Part shown: positions 51,010-59,707 of the stretch, one piece after another
How positions within the stretch are numbered: position 1 is the first letter of the stretch
Layout of the letters: every line of letters begins with the position of its first letter
Source: Streptomyces tendae
GTDB lineage: Bacteria > Actinomycetota > Actinomycetes > Streptomycetales > Streptomycetaceae
NCBI RefSeq assembly: GCF_014650435.1
Contig: NZ_BMUY01000006.1
Span: 62,001-126,000 of the forward strand
Length of the DNA: 64,000 bases
Direction: 5' to 3'
Notes under the pieces: generated by a model
Databases searched by the model: none
The model's input: the letters and a program-made list of their open reading frames with translations, nothing else
Told to the model about the DNA's origin: nothing
Position numbers and translations under genes: made by a program

Positions 51010-51164
51010 GTCACTGCCTCCCCCACCGCCCCCTGAGGCAGTCGTGTGCCCGCGGCGTACTTCCCGTCCGTGCCGTGTCCCGCTGGAGCTTAGCCAATAC
51101 GTTGAGAGGTCGGTCCAGGGCGTGACGGGCTGGTCCGGGCGTGCGTTCGAGTCGTGGAGCCTTT

Positions 51165-51560
51165 CTACGCCGCATCCGCCGACTCCAAGGACGGGGAGGC
51201 GGGGGGTGGTGACTCGACAACGGCACTGGAGGTCTGGGGCGGCGAGCTGCTGTCGGGTCCTGGGGGCAGGCCCGGGGGCTCTTCGGGAAGGCAGGAGAAG
51301 AGTCCCAGCAGAACGGCGAGCGCGGCCGCGCCTGCCAGGATGCGGCCGAGGCGGCGTATTCGCCCGCGAGTGTCGAGGTGGCGCCATGGGGGTTCGGCGG
51401 GTGCGTCGCCGTCGCTCCAGGTGTCGCCCACACGGACGTCCCACTCCGGATGCCCGGCCCGTTCCCGGGCTGATGGCTCTCGCAGTGCCGACCGGGCGAT
51501 GGCTTCCTCGCTGTCGGTGAGAAATCGTCTCCACACCGAGTCAGGGGTGGGGTTCGGCAT
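51165..51560 (-). CDS. Hypothetical single-pass membrane protein
   Basis: 131 residues: an acidic N-terminal cytoplasmic part (TPDSVWRRFLTDSEEAIARS), one TM helix at ILAGAAALAVLLGLFSCL, and a Pro/Ser-rich tail outside. The Cys after the helix (FSCLPEE) is not in a lipobox setting at the N-terminus. Start ATG 51560 lies 6 bp from the next gene's stop, suggesting co-transcription with the deazaflavin reductase-like gene. Family not recognised. Confidence 0.72.
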   Translation of the reverse strand: MPNPTPDSVWRRFLTDSEEAIARSALREPSARERAGHPEWDVRVGDTWSDGDAPAEPPWRHLDTRGRIRRLGRILAGAAALAVLLGLFSCLPEEPPGLPPGPDSSSPPQTSSAVVESPPPASPSLESADAA

Positions 51561-51566
51561 TGGTGC

Positions 51567-52106
51567 TCACTTCCGGGGTGTCGGGGCCTCGTGTCGGCGC
51601 GGAGCGTCCGGTGGGCAGGTGTCTGTCTCGAGGCGGACGAAGGCGATCGTGCGCCCGGCTTCGCGCAGGGCCGACTCGGTGCCGTCGGCGGGCAGTCCCA
51701 GGTAGGCGCACAGGCGGCGGGCGGTGCGGGGGTGGCGCCGGCCGTAGCGCGTCATGATGTCGGCGCCTTCGTCGGGAGTGAGGAAGTGGGCGGTGACGGC
51801 GTGGTGGCGGTTGCCGAACTGGACGACCGTCTTCGGCTGGGCACGCAGGTTGCGGTACCAGTCGGAGCGCGGACCGAAGCCGGAGGCGACCGTCCAGCAG
51901 CGATACGGCGCCTCGTACGCCACGACTTCGAGAACCACCCGGCGGTCGCTTCCGCTGACTCGGCCCACATGGTGCAACAGCAGCAACCGTCTGCCGAGCA
52001 GAGGCCCCAGGCCGGCCCGGAAGAGGAGGATGGGCGCGCGAGCGGCCAGCCTGCGCCAGCCGGTGGGAACGGGGGGTCTGGCGGGGTCCGTTTCGTCAGG
52101 TGTCAT
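51567..52106 (-). CDS. Deazaflavin (F420)-dependent nitroreductase-like protein (DUF385)
   Basis: 179 residues of the DUF385/Ddn split-barrel family, which in actinobacteria use F420H2 to reduce quinones or nitro compounds. Typical features: GPLLGRRLLLLHHVGRVSGS, VLEVVAYEAPYRCWTVASGF, and SDWYRNLRAQPKTVVQFGNR. The protein is long for the family by about 30 residues, with an N-terminal amphipathic region that may associate with membrane. Start ATG 52106. Confidence 0.88.
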   Translation of the reverse strand: MTPDETDPARPPVPTGWRRLAARAPILLFRAGLGPLLGRRLLLLHHVGRVSGSDRRVVLEVVAYEAPYRCWTVASGFGPRSDWYRNLRAQPKTVVQFGNRHHAVTAHFLTPDEGADIMTRYGRRHPRTARRLCAYLGLPADGTESALREAGRTIAFVRLETDTCPPDAPRRHEAPTPRK

Positions 52107-52231
52107 GCTCGCCTTCCACAGGGTGGGCGGTGTCCACTCCCCGTCTCGACGGGGCGGAGAATCCGCTGACTATCACTTCGGCAGGCAAAATTTTGCACAG
52201 TCTAAATGAAGGTTCCCGGTAGAAAAGACCC

Positions 52232-52738
52232 ATGGTTGAGCACGAGTCCCGCGAGGGGACCATGGAGGACGTCGATGCGGTCACGCGGGAGGTGCTGACC
52301 GCGTCCCGGCTGCTGGTGGCGGTCTCCGCCCGTTCCCTGTCCGCAGTCGAGGACCGGGTGACGCTGCCGCAGTTCCGGATGCTGGTCGTCCTCTCCACCC
52401 GGGGTGCCACCAAACTCGTTGCGCTCGCCGACCTTCTCCACGTCGCCCCCTCGACGGCCATGCGCATGGTGGACCGGCTCATCGCCGCCGGGCTGGCGGA
52501 CCGCCAGGTCAATCCCGACAACCGGCGTGAAACCCTGCTGCGGCTCACGCCGGAGGGATGCCGCACGGTTGAGGAGGTCACCGCCCGGCGGCGTACGGAG
52601 ATCGCCGTCATCGTCGAACGTCTGAGTCCGGAGCAGCGAAGGGTGCTGATCGGCGCCCTGGCCGCCTTCAACGAGGCGGGCGCGGAGCCCCCCGCCCCGG
52701 ACGCGGGCGCCGAGCCGTCGCCTCTCGGCTGGGAATGA
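52232..52738 (+). CDS. MarR family transcriptional regulator, copy 2
   Basis: 168 residues, a duplicate of MarR-1: changes are few and mostly outside the recognition helix, but LLRVAPST becomes LLHVAPST and the C-terminus differs (PPAPDAGAEPSPLGWE). The upstream 27 bp (AATGAAGG..AGAAAAGACCC) match copy 1. In this copy the gene is 3.8 kb from the AGCS promoter. A TTGCA-N3-TGCAA palindrome lies just downstream before a membrane-protein gene and a TTTTGCACA half-site just upstream at 52189-52197. Confidence 0.92.
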   Translation: MVEHESREGTMEDVDAVTREVLTASRLLVAVSARSLSAVEDRVTLPQFRMLVVLSTRGATKLVALADLLHVAPSTAMRMVDRLIAAGLADRQVNPDNRRETLLRLTPEGCRTVEEVTARRRTEIAVIVERLSPEQRRVLIGALAAFNEAGAEPPAPDAGAEPSPLGWE

Positions 52739-52754
52739 CGACACCGTACTCTGT

Positions 52755-52769
52755 TTTGCACAATGCAAT
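52755..52769. promoter_or_regulatory. TTTGCA-type palindrome after MarR-2
   Basis: TTTGCACAATGCAAT: arms TTGCA/TGCAA with 3-nt spacer, 51 bp upstream of the next gene. It matches TTTGCATTATGCAAA at 58875-58889 in 12 of 15 positions. Copy 1 has an eroded version (TGATGCAATGAA, about 1260). Confidence 0.7.
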
Positions 52770-52819
52770 GAAATGAAGGAGCGGGCCCATGCCCGTTGCG
52801 GGTGTGAGGGGCCCCACGT

Positions 52820-53560
52820 ATGAGCAGATTGCACCGTGGTTCGTCCGTCGACGGGTCTCACATGGCAACTCATGTGCGCGCCATGGTCTGGGGGCCTGCG
52901 GAGTTCACTGGCCTGCCGCCTCGAATGCTGATCGGAGAGGGGCTTTGCGCCGGAATCCTCGGCACGGGGCTGATCGCGGGTGCCGGGTTCTTCGGCGCCT
53001 GGACCGGCAAGTCCGCCTTCGCCGCAGGCGACGTGGGTTTGATGTGCGCACTCGGCCTCGTCCTCTACCTCCTGTTGGTGCGCGCCGGTCGAGCCATGGT
53101 GGGGATCGTCGCCGTCCTGGCCGTGGGCCTCGCATTGCACACGCCTCAGATCGCAGCCGGCGTGGTCCTCACGGCCCGGGGGCAGGAGCGGTCCGTGGTC
53201 GTGACGTCTGTCCAGGCGAGTGAGGAGGCGCCCGGGGCGCGGGGTCGCTATTTCTGCTCGGTGGAAGACCGCGACGGAGCGCCCTCCAGCGCCCGGATCT
53301 GGCGGGGGTGCACACGGTCCACCCGACCGGGGGACGCGCTGGCACTCGTCTATGACCCGAAAGGGCTGGTACCTCCGCGCGGTGTCGAAGGGGCGACGAG
53401 CGTCACGGACGTGCTGAGGAGCCTGGCCGGCTGGGTGGCCGGCCTGGTCGTCGCCTGTGTCATCGCAGTGGTGCGATCCTTCCGCCTGCTTGATCACCCG
53501 GTCGCCCCCGGTTCTGATCGTCCTGGTGGCCAGGGGGCGACTAGCGCAGAACGTCCGTGA
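52820..53560 (+). CDS. Hypothetical multi-pass membrane protein
   Basis: 246 residues with TM helices around LCAGILGTGLIAGAGFFGAW, VGLMCALGLVLYLLLV, GIVAVLAVGLALHTPQIAAG and a C-terminal GWVAGLVVACVIAVV, and a soluble loop with RYFCSVEDRDGAPSS. ATG 52820 is preceded by GAGGGG at 8 nt. A stronger-looking AAGGAG precedes an out-of-frame ATG at 52789. Likely under the TTTGCA palindrome and hence MarR-2. No family recognised. Confidence 0.75.
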   Translation: MSRLHRGSSVDGSHMATHVRAMVWGPAEFTGLPPRMLIGEGLCAGILGTGLIAGAGFFGAWTGKSAFAAGDVGLMCALGLVLYLLLVRAGRAMVGIVAVLAVGLALHTPQIAAGVVLTARGQERSVVVTSVQASEEAPGARGRYFCSVEDRDGAPSSARIWRGCTRSTRPGDALALVYDPKGLVPPRGVEGATSVTDVLRSLAGWVAGLVVACVIAVVRSFRLLDHPVAPGSDRPGGQGATSAERP

Positions 53561-53594
53561 ACGGGCGTCGACGCTGTACGTCGGCATTCCCTGA

Positions 53595-53615
53595 GCGGGC
53601 ACTCTGAGTGCCCGC
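53595..53615 (+). terminator. Terminator after the membrane protein gene
   Basis: GCGGGCACT-CTG-AGTGCCCGC, a 9-bp perfect stem followed by TTTGG. Confidence 0.85.
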
Positions 53616-53724
53616 TTTGGTAGGGAACGTCCGGGCCGCGCAGCCGAGCCGGCGTCTCGGTGCTTGCGGACCCGCGCTGGGGTACCCGACTGCCTGATCA
53701 TCGACGACTTCGACGGGCGGGCAG

Positions 53725-54438
53725 GTGAATCCGGTGGAGCAGCATGTGCAGCCAGCCGACTGGATCGAGGCGGTGGGCTGGTTCAGCCTGGCTGTGGCCT
53801 TCGCCAGTGGGCTCGTCATCCTGGCAGACATCGTTCTGGGCGGCCGCCGCCAGAAGATGTGGATCATGAATCTGGTGTATCCGGTCACTGCTTTGTACTG
53901 GGGGCCGGTTGCCCTTTGGTTCTACTTCACGCGCGGTCGGCGTACCTCGAAGCCGGTGGTCGAGGAGCAGGGCATGCCCGACTCCGACAAGCTGCCCCAG
54001 TGGGACGTGCAGTCGAAGGCCATCAGCCACTGCGGGGCCGGGTGCACCCTCGGGGACATCGGTGCGGAGCGGCTCGTGTACGCGGCCTCACTCACGCTCG
54101 CAGGCAAGGCGCTCTACGCCGACTTCGCCCTGGACTTCGCCTTCGCCTGGGTCCTGGGCATCCTCTTCCAGTACTTCACCATCGTCCCCATGCGCGACAT
54201 CGGCCGACTCAAGGGCGTCTGGGCAGCCGTGAAGGCCGACACCCTGTCCATCGTCGCCTTTCAGATCGGCCTCTTCCTCGGCATGTGGCTCTACCAGGAG
54301 GTCGTCTTCTCGCCCGGCCTGCCGAAGACGAGTGCCGCCTACTGGATGATGATGCAAGTGTCCATGGTTCTCGGCTTCTTCACGGCGTGGCCGGTCAATG
54401 CCTGGCTGGTGCGGATCGGCTGGAAGGAGAAGATGTAG
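53725..54438 (+). CDS. DUF4396 domain-containing membrane protein
   Basis: 237 residues from GTG 53725. TM helices: an N-terminal pair (EAVGWFSLAVAFASGLVILA, YPVTALYWGPVALWFYF), then a Cys motif SKAISHCGAGCTLGDI typical of DUF4396, then four more helices (FALDFAFAWVLGILFQYFTI, VAFQIGLFLGMWLY, MQVSMVLGFFTAWPVNAWLV). The two Cys and His may bind a metal. Function of the family is unknown. The ribosome site is weak. Confidence 0.85.
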   Translation: MNPVEQHVQPADWIEAVGWFSLAVAFASGLVILADIVLGGRRQKMWIMNLVYPVTALYWGPVALWFYFTRGRRTSKPVVEEQGMPDSDKLPQWDVQSKAISHCGAGCTLGDIGAERLVYAASLTLAGKALYADFALDFAFAWVLGILFQYFTIVPMRDIGRLKGVWAAVKADTLSIVAFQIGLFLGMWLYQEVVFSPGLPKTSAAYWMMMQVSMVLGFFTAWPVNAWLVRIGWKEKM

Positions 54439-55258
54439 GCCCAGGGGCGCGGGCCCGGACAGCGGCACGGTGCTGAAGGCAGGGCGGAGCAGCCCCGAGT
54501 CGGCTTCGCTTTGGTGGTCAGCGGTGGCAGTCCCGGGATCCTCAAGCTGCGGCTTGTTCGTTGCCGGACTCCGGCAATGAACAGTGGTTGATTCTGCTGC
54601 ACTTCGCCCATGGACCTCCAGCGAGGAAGTTCGGGACCATCAGGTGGCCGGGTGTCGGGGGAGTCGAGGGGAGCGCTCCCACTCACACCGCCACAGACGC
54701 TGACAGGGGGAGTGCTGGATGCTCGGACGCAGACAGGGCGAGGGTCGGTTCGTGCCCCGTGGCCGCACGCGGCGCACCACGGGTGAGTCCCGAGCCGGGA
54801 GCGGCCTCTGGGCATGTCCGGAGCCTCCAGGGGCGGAACAGGGCAGGGCCGCTCCCGTTGTCGTTCACACACCAACCATTCTGGAAGGCGGCCGTGCCAT
54901 ATCCGTGCAGGGCAGGGCAGTTGGTGTGGCGCGTGATGTCCAAGACGTCATCGTGCTGGTACGTCGGCACGGTGTGGAGTTGGAACGCGAGGATTTGGAC
55001 CGCAGTCCCCTCGTCGAGTGGCGGGGAGGTGACTCTGCGGCTTGGGGGCTGTCGGAGAGCGCCTCTTCCTGAGGTCGGACCGGTTGGTCACGGAAGGCGC
55101 GCGCCTTTGTTCGGACCGCGGCCCGTGAGGTGCTGTACCGGCTCGCGAGCCGCGGCAGCAGTGCAAGTTGGGGGCCCTGCGATCCGGTGACCGGCACCTC
55201 GGCCCCTTCGTGCACCCTCAAGGCTCTCGGCGGGGTGCGAGTACGTGTCGTCGCGCAG
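54439..55258. other. 820 bp without a supported gene
   Basis: Open frames exist on both strands but none has protein-like composition, a ribosome site or a recognisable motif. The most protein-like stretch is RDVQDVIVLVRRHGVELERE in a rightward frame ending at 55072, which may be a fragment of a lost gene. No structured repeats noticed. Confidence 0.5.
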
Positions 55259-55792
55259 TCAGGGCCGTGGTGCGTTGCCCATCTCCGTGGTGAAGAGGGC
55301 GGGGTCACTGTCGAAGCCTCGGACCGCTTCCTGGAAATCCCAGGCGCCGGAGGCGTTCCGGGTGAATTCCGCCACCGTGGCGGCGGTGGCCCCGGCGACC
55401 CGCTCGAAGTCGTCCGCCAGAAGTTGCCTGTACCCCTCGGCCACGACCACCCCGGTGTTCGAGACGTCGCCGAAGGTTTTGCGTCCGTCGTCCTGATGGA
55501 TCGCCACTCCCACAAGCACGCGTGCGATGGAGGGCGACAGGCGGTCGAGTTCGAACGTCATCTCCTCGACGAAGCCAAAACCCTGACCGGTCTGGCTGTG
55601 CCGACTCATGTTGATGGTTCCGTCGGGCGATCGCTTGTCGAACTGGACGACATAGACGGGTCGCCCGTGCGGTGCGTCCGCGGCGTAGGTCGTGGCGATG
55701 ATGTCGAGATGGTGAGACGGCCGGTCCCAGGGGCTTGGATCCCATTTGAGCCGTACATCGACCTTCTTTAGCCCCTTGGTATCGCTGCTCAC
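55259..55792 (-). CDS. TerD family (tellurium-resistance/calcium-binding) protein
   Basis: 177 residues from GTG 55792. The TerD fold is seen in LKKVDVRLKWDPSPW, HLDIIATTYAADAP, YVVQFDKRSPDGTINMSRHS, and GVVVAEGYRQLLADDF. Acidic residues that bind calcium in TerD (the DP..LD and DD motifs) are largely kept. Streptomyces have many such paralogues linked to stress and development. It stands alone here, not in a ter operon. Confidence 0.88.
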   Translation of the reverse strand: MSSDTKGLKKVDVRLKWDPSPWDRPSHHLDIIATTYAADAPHGRPVYVVQFDKRSPDGTINMSRHSQTGQGFGFVEEMTFELDRLSPSIARVLVGVAIHQDDGRKTFGDVSNTGVVVAEGYRQLLADDFERVAGATAATVAEFTRNASGAWDFQEAVRGFDSDPALFTTEMGNAPRP

Positions 55793-55956
55793 CGGCTTGC
55801 CACCCTCTCGTTCCAGGCCACGGCGGGGCACTCCCGCACCGTCAAGTATGATCTGCCGGAAATCCGCTGGACCGCTTGTGCCGGTGCGCATGTACGCAGC
55901 CGAGGTGCACCTGCCGTGGGCGCGCGGGCCAATGTCCGGGGCCGGGGCTGCCGACG

Positions 55957-56088
55957 TCACCACGGAAACGCGCCGGATCCCGGGAAACTGGCCAGGAACC
56001 AGATCACCAGCGGCATGAGTACGAGAAGTACGAACGCGGCCAGTGTCTTTGCCCACGTTGCTGACCTTCCAGGGCGCTCGGCAGACAT
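55957..56088 (-). CDS. Small single-pass membrane protein (43 residues)
   Basis: ATG 56088 starts MSAERPGRSATWAKTLAAF, followed by a strong TM helix FVLLVLMPLVIWFLASF and GSGAFPW. The composition (basic N-terminus, single helix) is that of a genuine small membrane protein, but there is no family to support it. It lies 164 bp upstream of the TerD gene on the same strand. Confidence 0.5.
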   Translation of the reverse strand: MSAERPGRSATWAKTLAAFVLLVLMPLVIWFLASFPGSGAFPW

Positions 56089-56244
56089 ATCGGCTCCGGT
56101 ATGACGCGCGGGGGCTGCGGGCGCCGGTCCCGCTGTGAGGGTAGCCGCTGTGCGCACTGACCATGGACCTGCCGGGCCCGTTGGGCAGTGCTTACGTTCG
56201 GCTAGGGTCGACGTATTGGTCTGAACCATGAGGGGGTGTGGTCT

Positions 56245-57027
56245 GTGCGGCGGTGGGGGTCCGGTCAGGGGCGCACCGTCCGGAGCCGGATGGGGCGAAC
56301 GTGGCTCGCCTGCCTGGTGGCCGGGGGTGTGCTGCTGAGCTGTGGAAGCGCGTACGGCCACTGGCGGCACAGCAAGACCGTGCGAGCCCTTGCCCGTTGC
56401 CTGCGGTCCCCCGACGCGGCGTCGCTTGCAGGGGACGGCGTGCGGGGTGCGGCGGCGGTGCCGGAGGTCGGTCCCGGCACGTTCGTCACCGCGGCCGCCG
56501 AAGGCCGGGTCGTCGGCACGGGAGCGCGGCTGCGGCGCTACCAGGTGCAGGTCGAGGACGGCAGCGGCGTCGTGGCGGACGCTGCGGCGCGGGAGATCGC
56601 CGGGATCCTGGGGGATCCGCGCGGCTGGGGCAGCGACGGCGTGGACTCGTTCCGGCTCGTGGCCTCGGGGCCGCGCGACTTCGTCGTCAAGATCGCCACG
56701 CCGCACACGGTGGACTGTCTGTGCGGGGCGGCCGGCCTGGACACGCATGGTGAGGTCAATTGCAGTGTTGGCCGTACCGTGGTGGTGAATCTGCGGCGCT
56801 GGCTGCTCGGTTCGCCGGAGTTCGACGGACCGATCGAGGAGTACCGGGCGCTCATCATCAACCACGAGGTCGGGCACCGCATCGGGCACGGTCACGAGAC
56901 CTGCCCCGGCGCGGGTCGGCCCGCACCGGTGATGATGCAGCAGATCAAGGGGCTGAAGGGGTGCGTGGCGAACGCCTGGCCGTTCGACGCCGACGGACGC
57001 TACCTCGGCGGCCCGCACGTCTCGTGA
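56245..57027 (+). CDS. DUF3152 domain protein (putative extracellular metalloprotease)
   Basis: 260 residues. An N-terminal anchor (TWLACLVAGGVLLSCGSAYG) is followed by a DUF3152 domain with the metzincin-like zinc motif NHEVGHRIGHGHETCPG (HExxHxxGxxH) and MMQQIKGLKGCVANAWP downstream, in the position of a Met-turn. SCGS could be a lipobox Cys. GTG 56245 is chosen because GAGGGGG lies 8 nt upstream; GTG 56236 overlaps that site. Expected to act at the cell surface; substrates unknown. Confidence 0.88.
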   Translation: MRRWGSGQGRTVRSRMGRTWLACLVAGGVLLSCGSAYGHWRHSKTVRALARCLRSPDAASLAGDGVRGAAAVPEVGPGTFVTAAAEGRVVGTGARLRRYQVQVEDGSGVVADAAAREIAGILGDPRGWGSDGVDSFRLVASGPRDFVVKIATPHTVDCLCGAAGLDTHGEVNCSVGRTVVVNLRRWLLGSPEFDGPIEEYRALIINHEVGHRIGHGHETCPGAGRPAPVMMQQIKGLKGCVANAWPFDADGRYLGGPHVS

Positions 57028-57086
57028 CCGGTGACGGGCGAACTCCGAAGGGGTACTTTGCGCGGATCGGCGAGCTGAGTCTTCTG

Positions 57087-58856
57087 TCACCGAGGAGACG
57101 CGGCCGTCGGGGTGTCCTGTGGCGGGTGCAGTGATCTCAGGGCGCCTTGGTGGCTCAGCCAGCCGACCGGTTCGTTCTTTCCGGCGTCCAGGACCGGGAG
57201 TCCCGTGCCGGAGGCGGACAGCAACGGAGACAGGGCGTGCGCGAGTTGCTGGTCGGCGGTCACGCGTGGTGGTGTCTCCACGAGGTCGCCCGTCACCGAC
57301 GGTGCGCCGTCGGGTTGTTCCGCCAGGGCTTCGGTCACTGCGCGCGCGGTGACGATGCCCATGTACGCGCCGTCGGGACCGCGGACCGGCAGCGCTCCGT
57401 GTGCGGAACGGCTCAGGAGACGAGCCGCTTCAGCCAGCTTCAAGGAGTCGGCCACCGGGGCCGGCAGCGGTTCCATGACACTGGCGACGGTCTCGCCGCC
57501 GATGGCCGCGCCTGCTGCCGGGCCCTCCAAGTCGATGCCGCGGCGGCGCAGTTTGAGGGTGTAGACGGTGTCCCTGGTCAGTACCCGGCTGGTGACGGTG
57601 GCCAGGACGATCGCCAGCATCAACGGCAGGATGATCGAGTATTCGCCGGTGAGCTCGAAGAGGATCACCACCGCAGTGATCGGGGCTCGGGCTGCGCCCG
57701 CGAAGACGGCCCCCATGCCGACCAGCGCGTAAGCGCCGACGGCGCCCGCGGCCCCGGGCAGCAGAGTGTGTACGCCGGCACCGAATGCCGCGCCCAGCGT
57801 CGCCCCGATGAACAGGCTGGGCGCGAACACTCCGCCCGACCCGCCGATGCCGATGGTCAGACTGGTGGCGATCATCTTTCCCAGGAGCAGGACCAGGAGT
57901 AAGCCGATCGCGTACTTGCCCTCGGTGGCGCCTTCCAGCACCGGGTACCCCACGCCGTACATCTCCGGCAGGGCGAGCAGGACGACGCCGAGGGCCAGAC
58001 CGCCCGCTGCGGGACGCAGCCACTCCGGCCCGCGCCAGACCCAGTCGCAGGCGTCCTCGATCGCGTACAGGACGCGCGTGAAGGCGACCCCGATCCCGCC
58101 CGCGAGGACTCCCAGGACGGCGAAGAAGGTGTACTGGATCAGGTGCTGGACATGGAAGGTCGGCAGGGTGAGGAAGGCCACGTCCCCGAAGGCGGCGCGT
58201 CCGATGATGCTGGCCACGACGCTGGCGAGGACGGTGGCTCCGAACGCCTCGATGCTGAAGGTGGCCAGGATCAGTTCCATGGCGAAGATGACGCCGGCCA
58301 GCGGGGCGTTGAAGGTGGCGGCGATGCCTCCCGCGGCGCCGCAGGCGACCAGGAGCTTGACCCGGTCTTCGGTCAGTCTGGTCAGGCGGCCCAGAGTCGA
58401 TCCGAGCGCGGAGCCGATCTGTACGATCGGCCCCTCGCGGCCCACCGATCCGCCCGAGCCGATGGTCAGTGCCGAGGCGAGGGTCTTGACCACGGCGACC
58501 TTGGGGCTGATCCGCCCTCCGCGCTGGGCCACCGCGAGCATGACCTCCGGGACACCGTGTCCGCGTGCCTCCTTGGCGAACCGGTTGACCAGCGGCCCGT
58601 ACAGCAGACCGCCGACGACCGGCACCGCGAGCACGAAGAAGGGGCCCAGCCAGGAGACGTGCGGATTGCTGCTCCCGGGTGCCGCCGCGTAGTCGTCGTG
58701 CCCCGAGAAGAGCCGGGTGAAGGTCTGGATGCACCACCTAAAGGCGATCGAGCCCAGCCCCGTCCCCGCCCCGACCAGCATGGCCAGAACCATCATCGAG
58801 CCCCGGACGTCCGAGACCGGGCGTCTGGCCCGTCCCTCACTGTGTATGACGCTCAC
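57087..58856 (-). CDS. ClC-family chloride channel/antiporter with CBS domains
   Basis: 589 residues: an N-terminal ClC membrane domain and a C-terminal CBS pair (TVASVMEPLPAPVADSL, LVETPPRVTADQQLAHALSP). The selectivity and gate motifs are GSGGSVGREGPIVQIG (gating Glu), GIGGSGGVFAPSLFIGATLG, and GMGAVFAGAARAPITAVVILFE. CBS domains suggest adenine-nucleotide control. A perfect TTTGCAT-T-ATGCAAA palindrome lies 19 bp upstream of the start and links it to the MarR copies in this window. Confidence 0.95.
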   Translation of the reverse strand: MSVIHSEGRARRPVSDVRGSMMVLAMLVGAGTGLGSIAFRWCIQTFTRLFSGHDDYAAAPGSSNPHVSWLGPFFVLAVPVVGGLLYGPLVNRFAKEARGHGVPEVMLAVAQRGGRISPKVAVVKTLASALTIGSGGSVGREGPIVQIGSALGSTLGRLTRLTEDRVKLLVACGAAGGIAATFNAPLAGVIFAMELILATFSIEAFGATVLASVVASIIGRAAFGDVAFLTLPTFHVQHLIQYTFFAVLGVLAGGIGVAFTRVLYAIEDACDWVWRGPEWLRPAAGGLALGVVLLALPEMYGVGYPVLEGATEGKYAIGLLLVLLLGKMIATSLTIGIGGSGGVFAPSLFIGATLGAAFGAGVHTLLPGAAGAVGAYALVGMGAVFAGAARAPITAVVILFELTGEYSIILPLMLAIVLATVTSRVLTRDTVYTLKLRRRGIDLEGPAAGAAIGGETVASVMEPLPAPVADSLKLAEAARLLSRSAHGALPVRGPDGAYMGIVTARAVTEALAEQPDGAPSVTGDLVETPPRVTADQQLAHALSPLLSASGTGLPVLDAGKNEPVGWLSHQGALRSLHPPQDTPTAASPR

Positions 58857-58874
58857 TGCTTCCCCTTCCTCACT

Positions 58875-58889
58875 TTTGCATTATGCAAA
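58875..58889. promoter_or_regulatory. TTTGCA-type palindrome upstream of the ClC gene
   Basis: TTTGCAT-T-ATGCAAA, 7-bp perfect arms, positioned to block transcription of the ClC gene. Same motif as after MarR-2. Confidence 0.75.
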
Positions 58890-58932
58890 GAGCGTCAAGG
58901 GGGCGGGGATCGCGGGTACCAGTTCCTTTGCG

Positions 58933-59470
58933 TCAGCCGGCCGCCCGACGTGCAGGTGTGCGCTTGGCGCCGGCGCGGGTGTGCACGTACAGCTCGCGGC
59001 GGTCACCGGCGTCGAGCCGCTCCGGTAGGGGCAGCTCGTCGCGGACCGGGCGGGCGTGGTCGGTCGGTTACCGGTGCGACAAGTAGACCTGGTTGAACTT
59101 CCACGGCATCCGGGCCAAGTTGGTCTGCCCGGGCAGTAGGTTCCGGTGGAGGATGCGGTCCGCGCCGAAGACGGTGCGCAGGCCCAGATACTTGCAGTTG
59201 GTCACGGCTTGAGTGCGCACCAGTTCCTCGTAGAACCGCTCAGGGGCAGCGTGGCGGGGACCACGGCGTGCTGGATGTCGAGGCGCCGGTAGTCGCGGGT
59301 GGTGAGCTGGCGGGACTCGGTGCGGGGTCGACGATCAGGTTGATGGTGACCTGGATGCCCATGCGGCGGGCCGCCTCCAGACGCGGATGTTCTCGTCCGA
59401 GGTGATCCGCTTGCGGAACAGGTCGAGGCCCTTTCCGCACGGGCAGCCCGAGGAAGCGTCGGCTCCCGGC
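58933..59470 (-). pseudogene. Remnant of a B12-binding radical SAM protein
   Basis: C-terminal pieces in alternating frames on the minus strand: GLDLFRKRITSDENIR, then RLEAARRMGIQVTINLIVDP, then ESRQLTTRDYRRLDIQHAVV, ERFYEELVRTQAV, YLGLRTVFGADRILHRNLL, GQTNLARMPWKFNQVY, and finally RDELPLPERLDAGDRRELYV to a stop at 58933. The CxxxCxxC and cobalamin domains are missing, roughly 25 residues after VDP are lost, and several single-base indels break the frame. I recognise the pattern from HpnJ/HpnH-like Streptomyces radical SAM proteins. Confidence 0.75.
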
Positions 59471-59707
59471 GGCGAACAGGAGACGCGCGTGTCCGCGCTC
59501 GCCGATCGCCCGCGCATATTTGGGGATGGGGGGCAGGCTGCGCGTGCTCGGTGCATTGTGCCGGAACGCGGCAGTGTGCGGTGCCTGACGCTGCCCGTCA
59601 GGCATCTGTCAGAGAAGCGTAAGGGGCGTGTAAAGTCCGTCTCGGAGTGCCGGGAAGTCTGGTCGGCGGCAGGGAATATCTGTCTTCGTCGATCGGGGTT
59701 GGTTCTT

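Noticed and set aside
54561..55190. 209-residue open frame
   Set aside because: Residue composition is unlike a folded protein and the frame matches no family I know.
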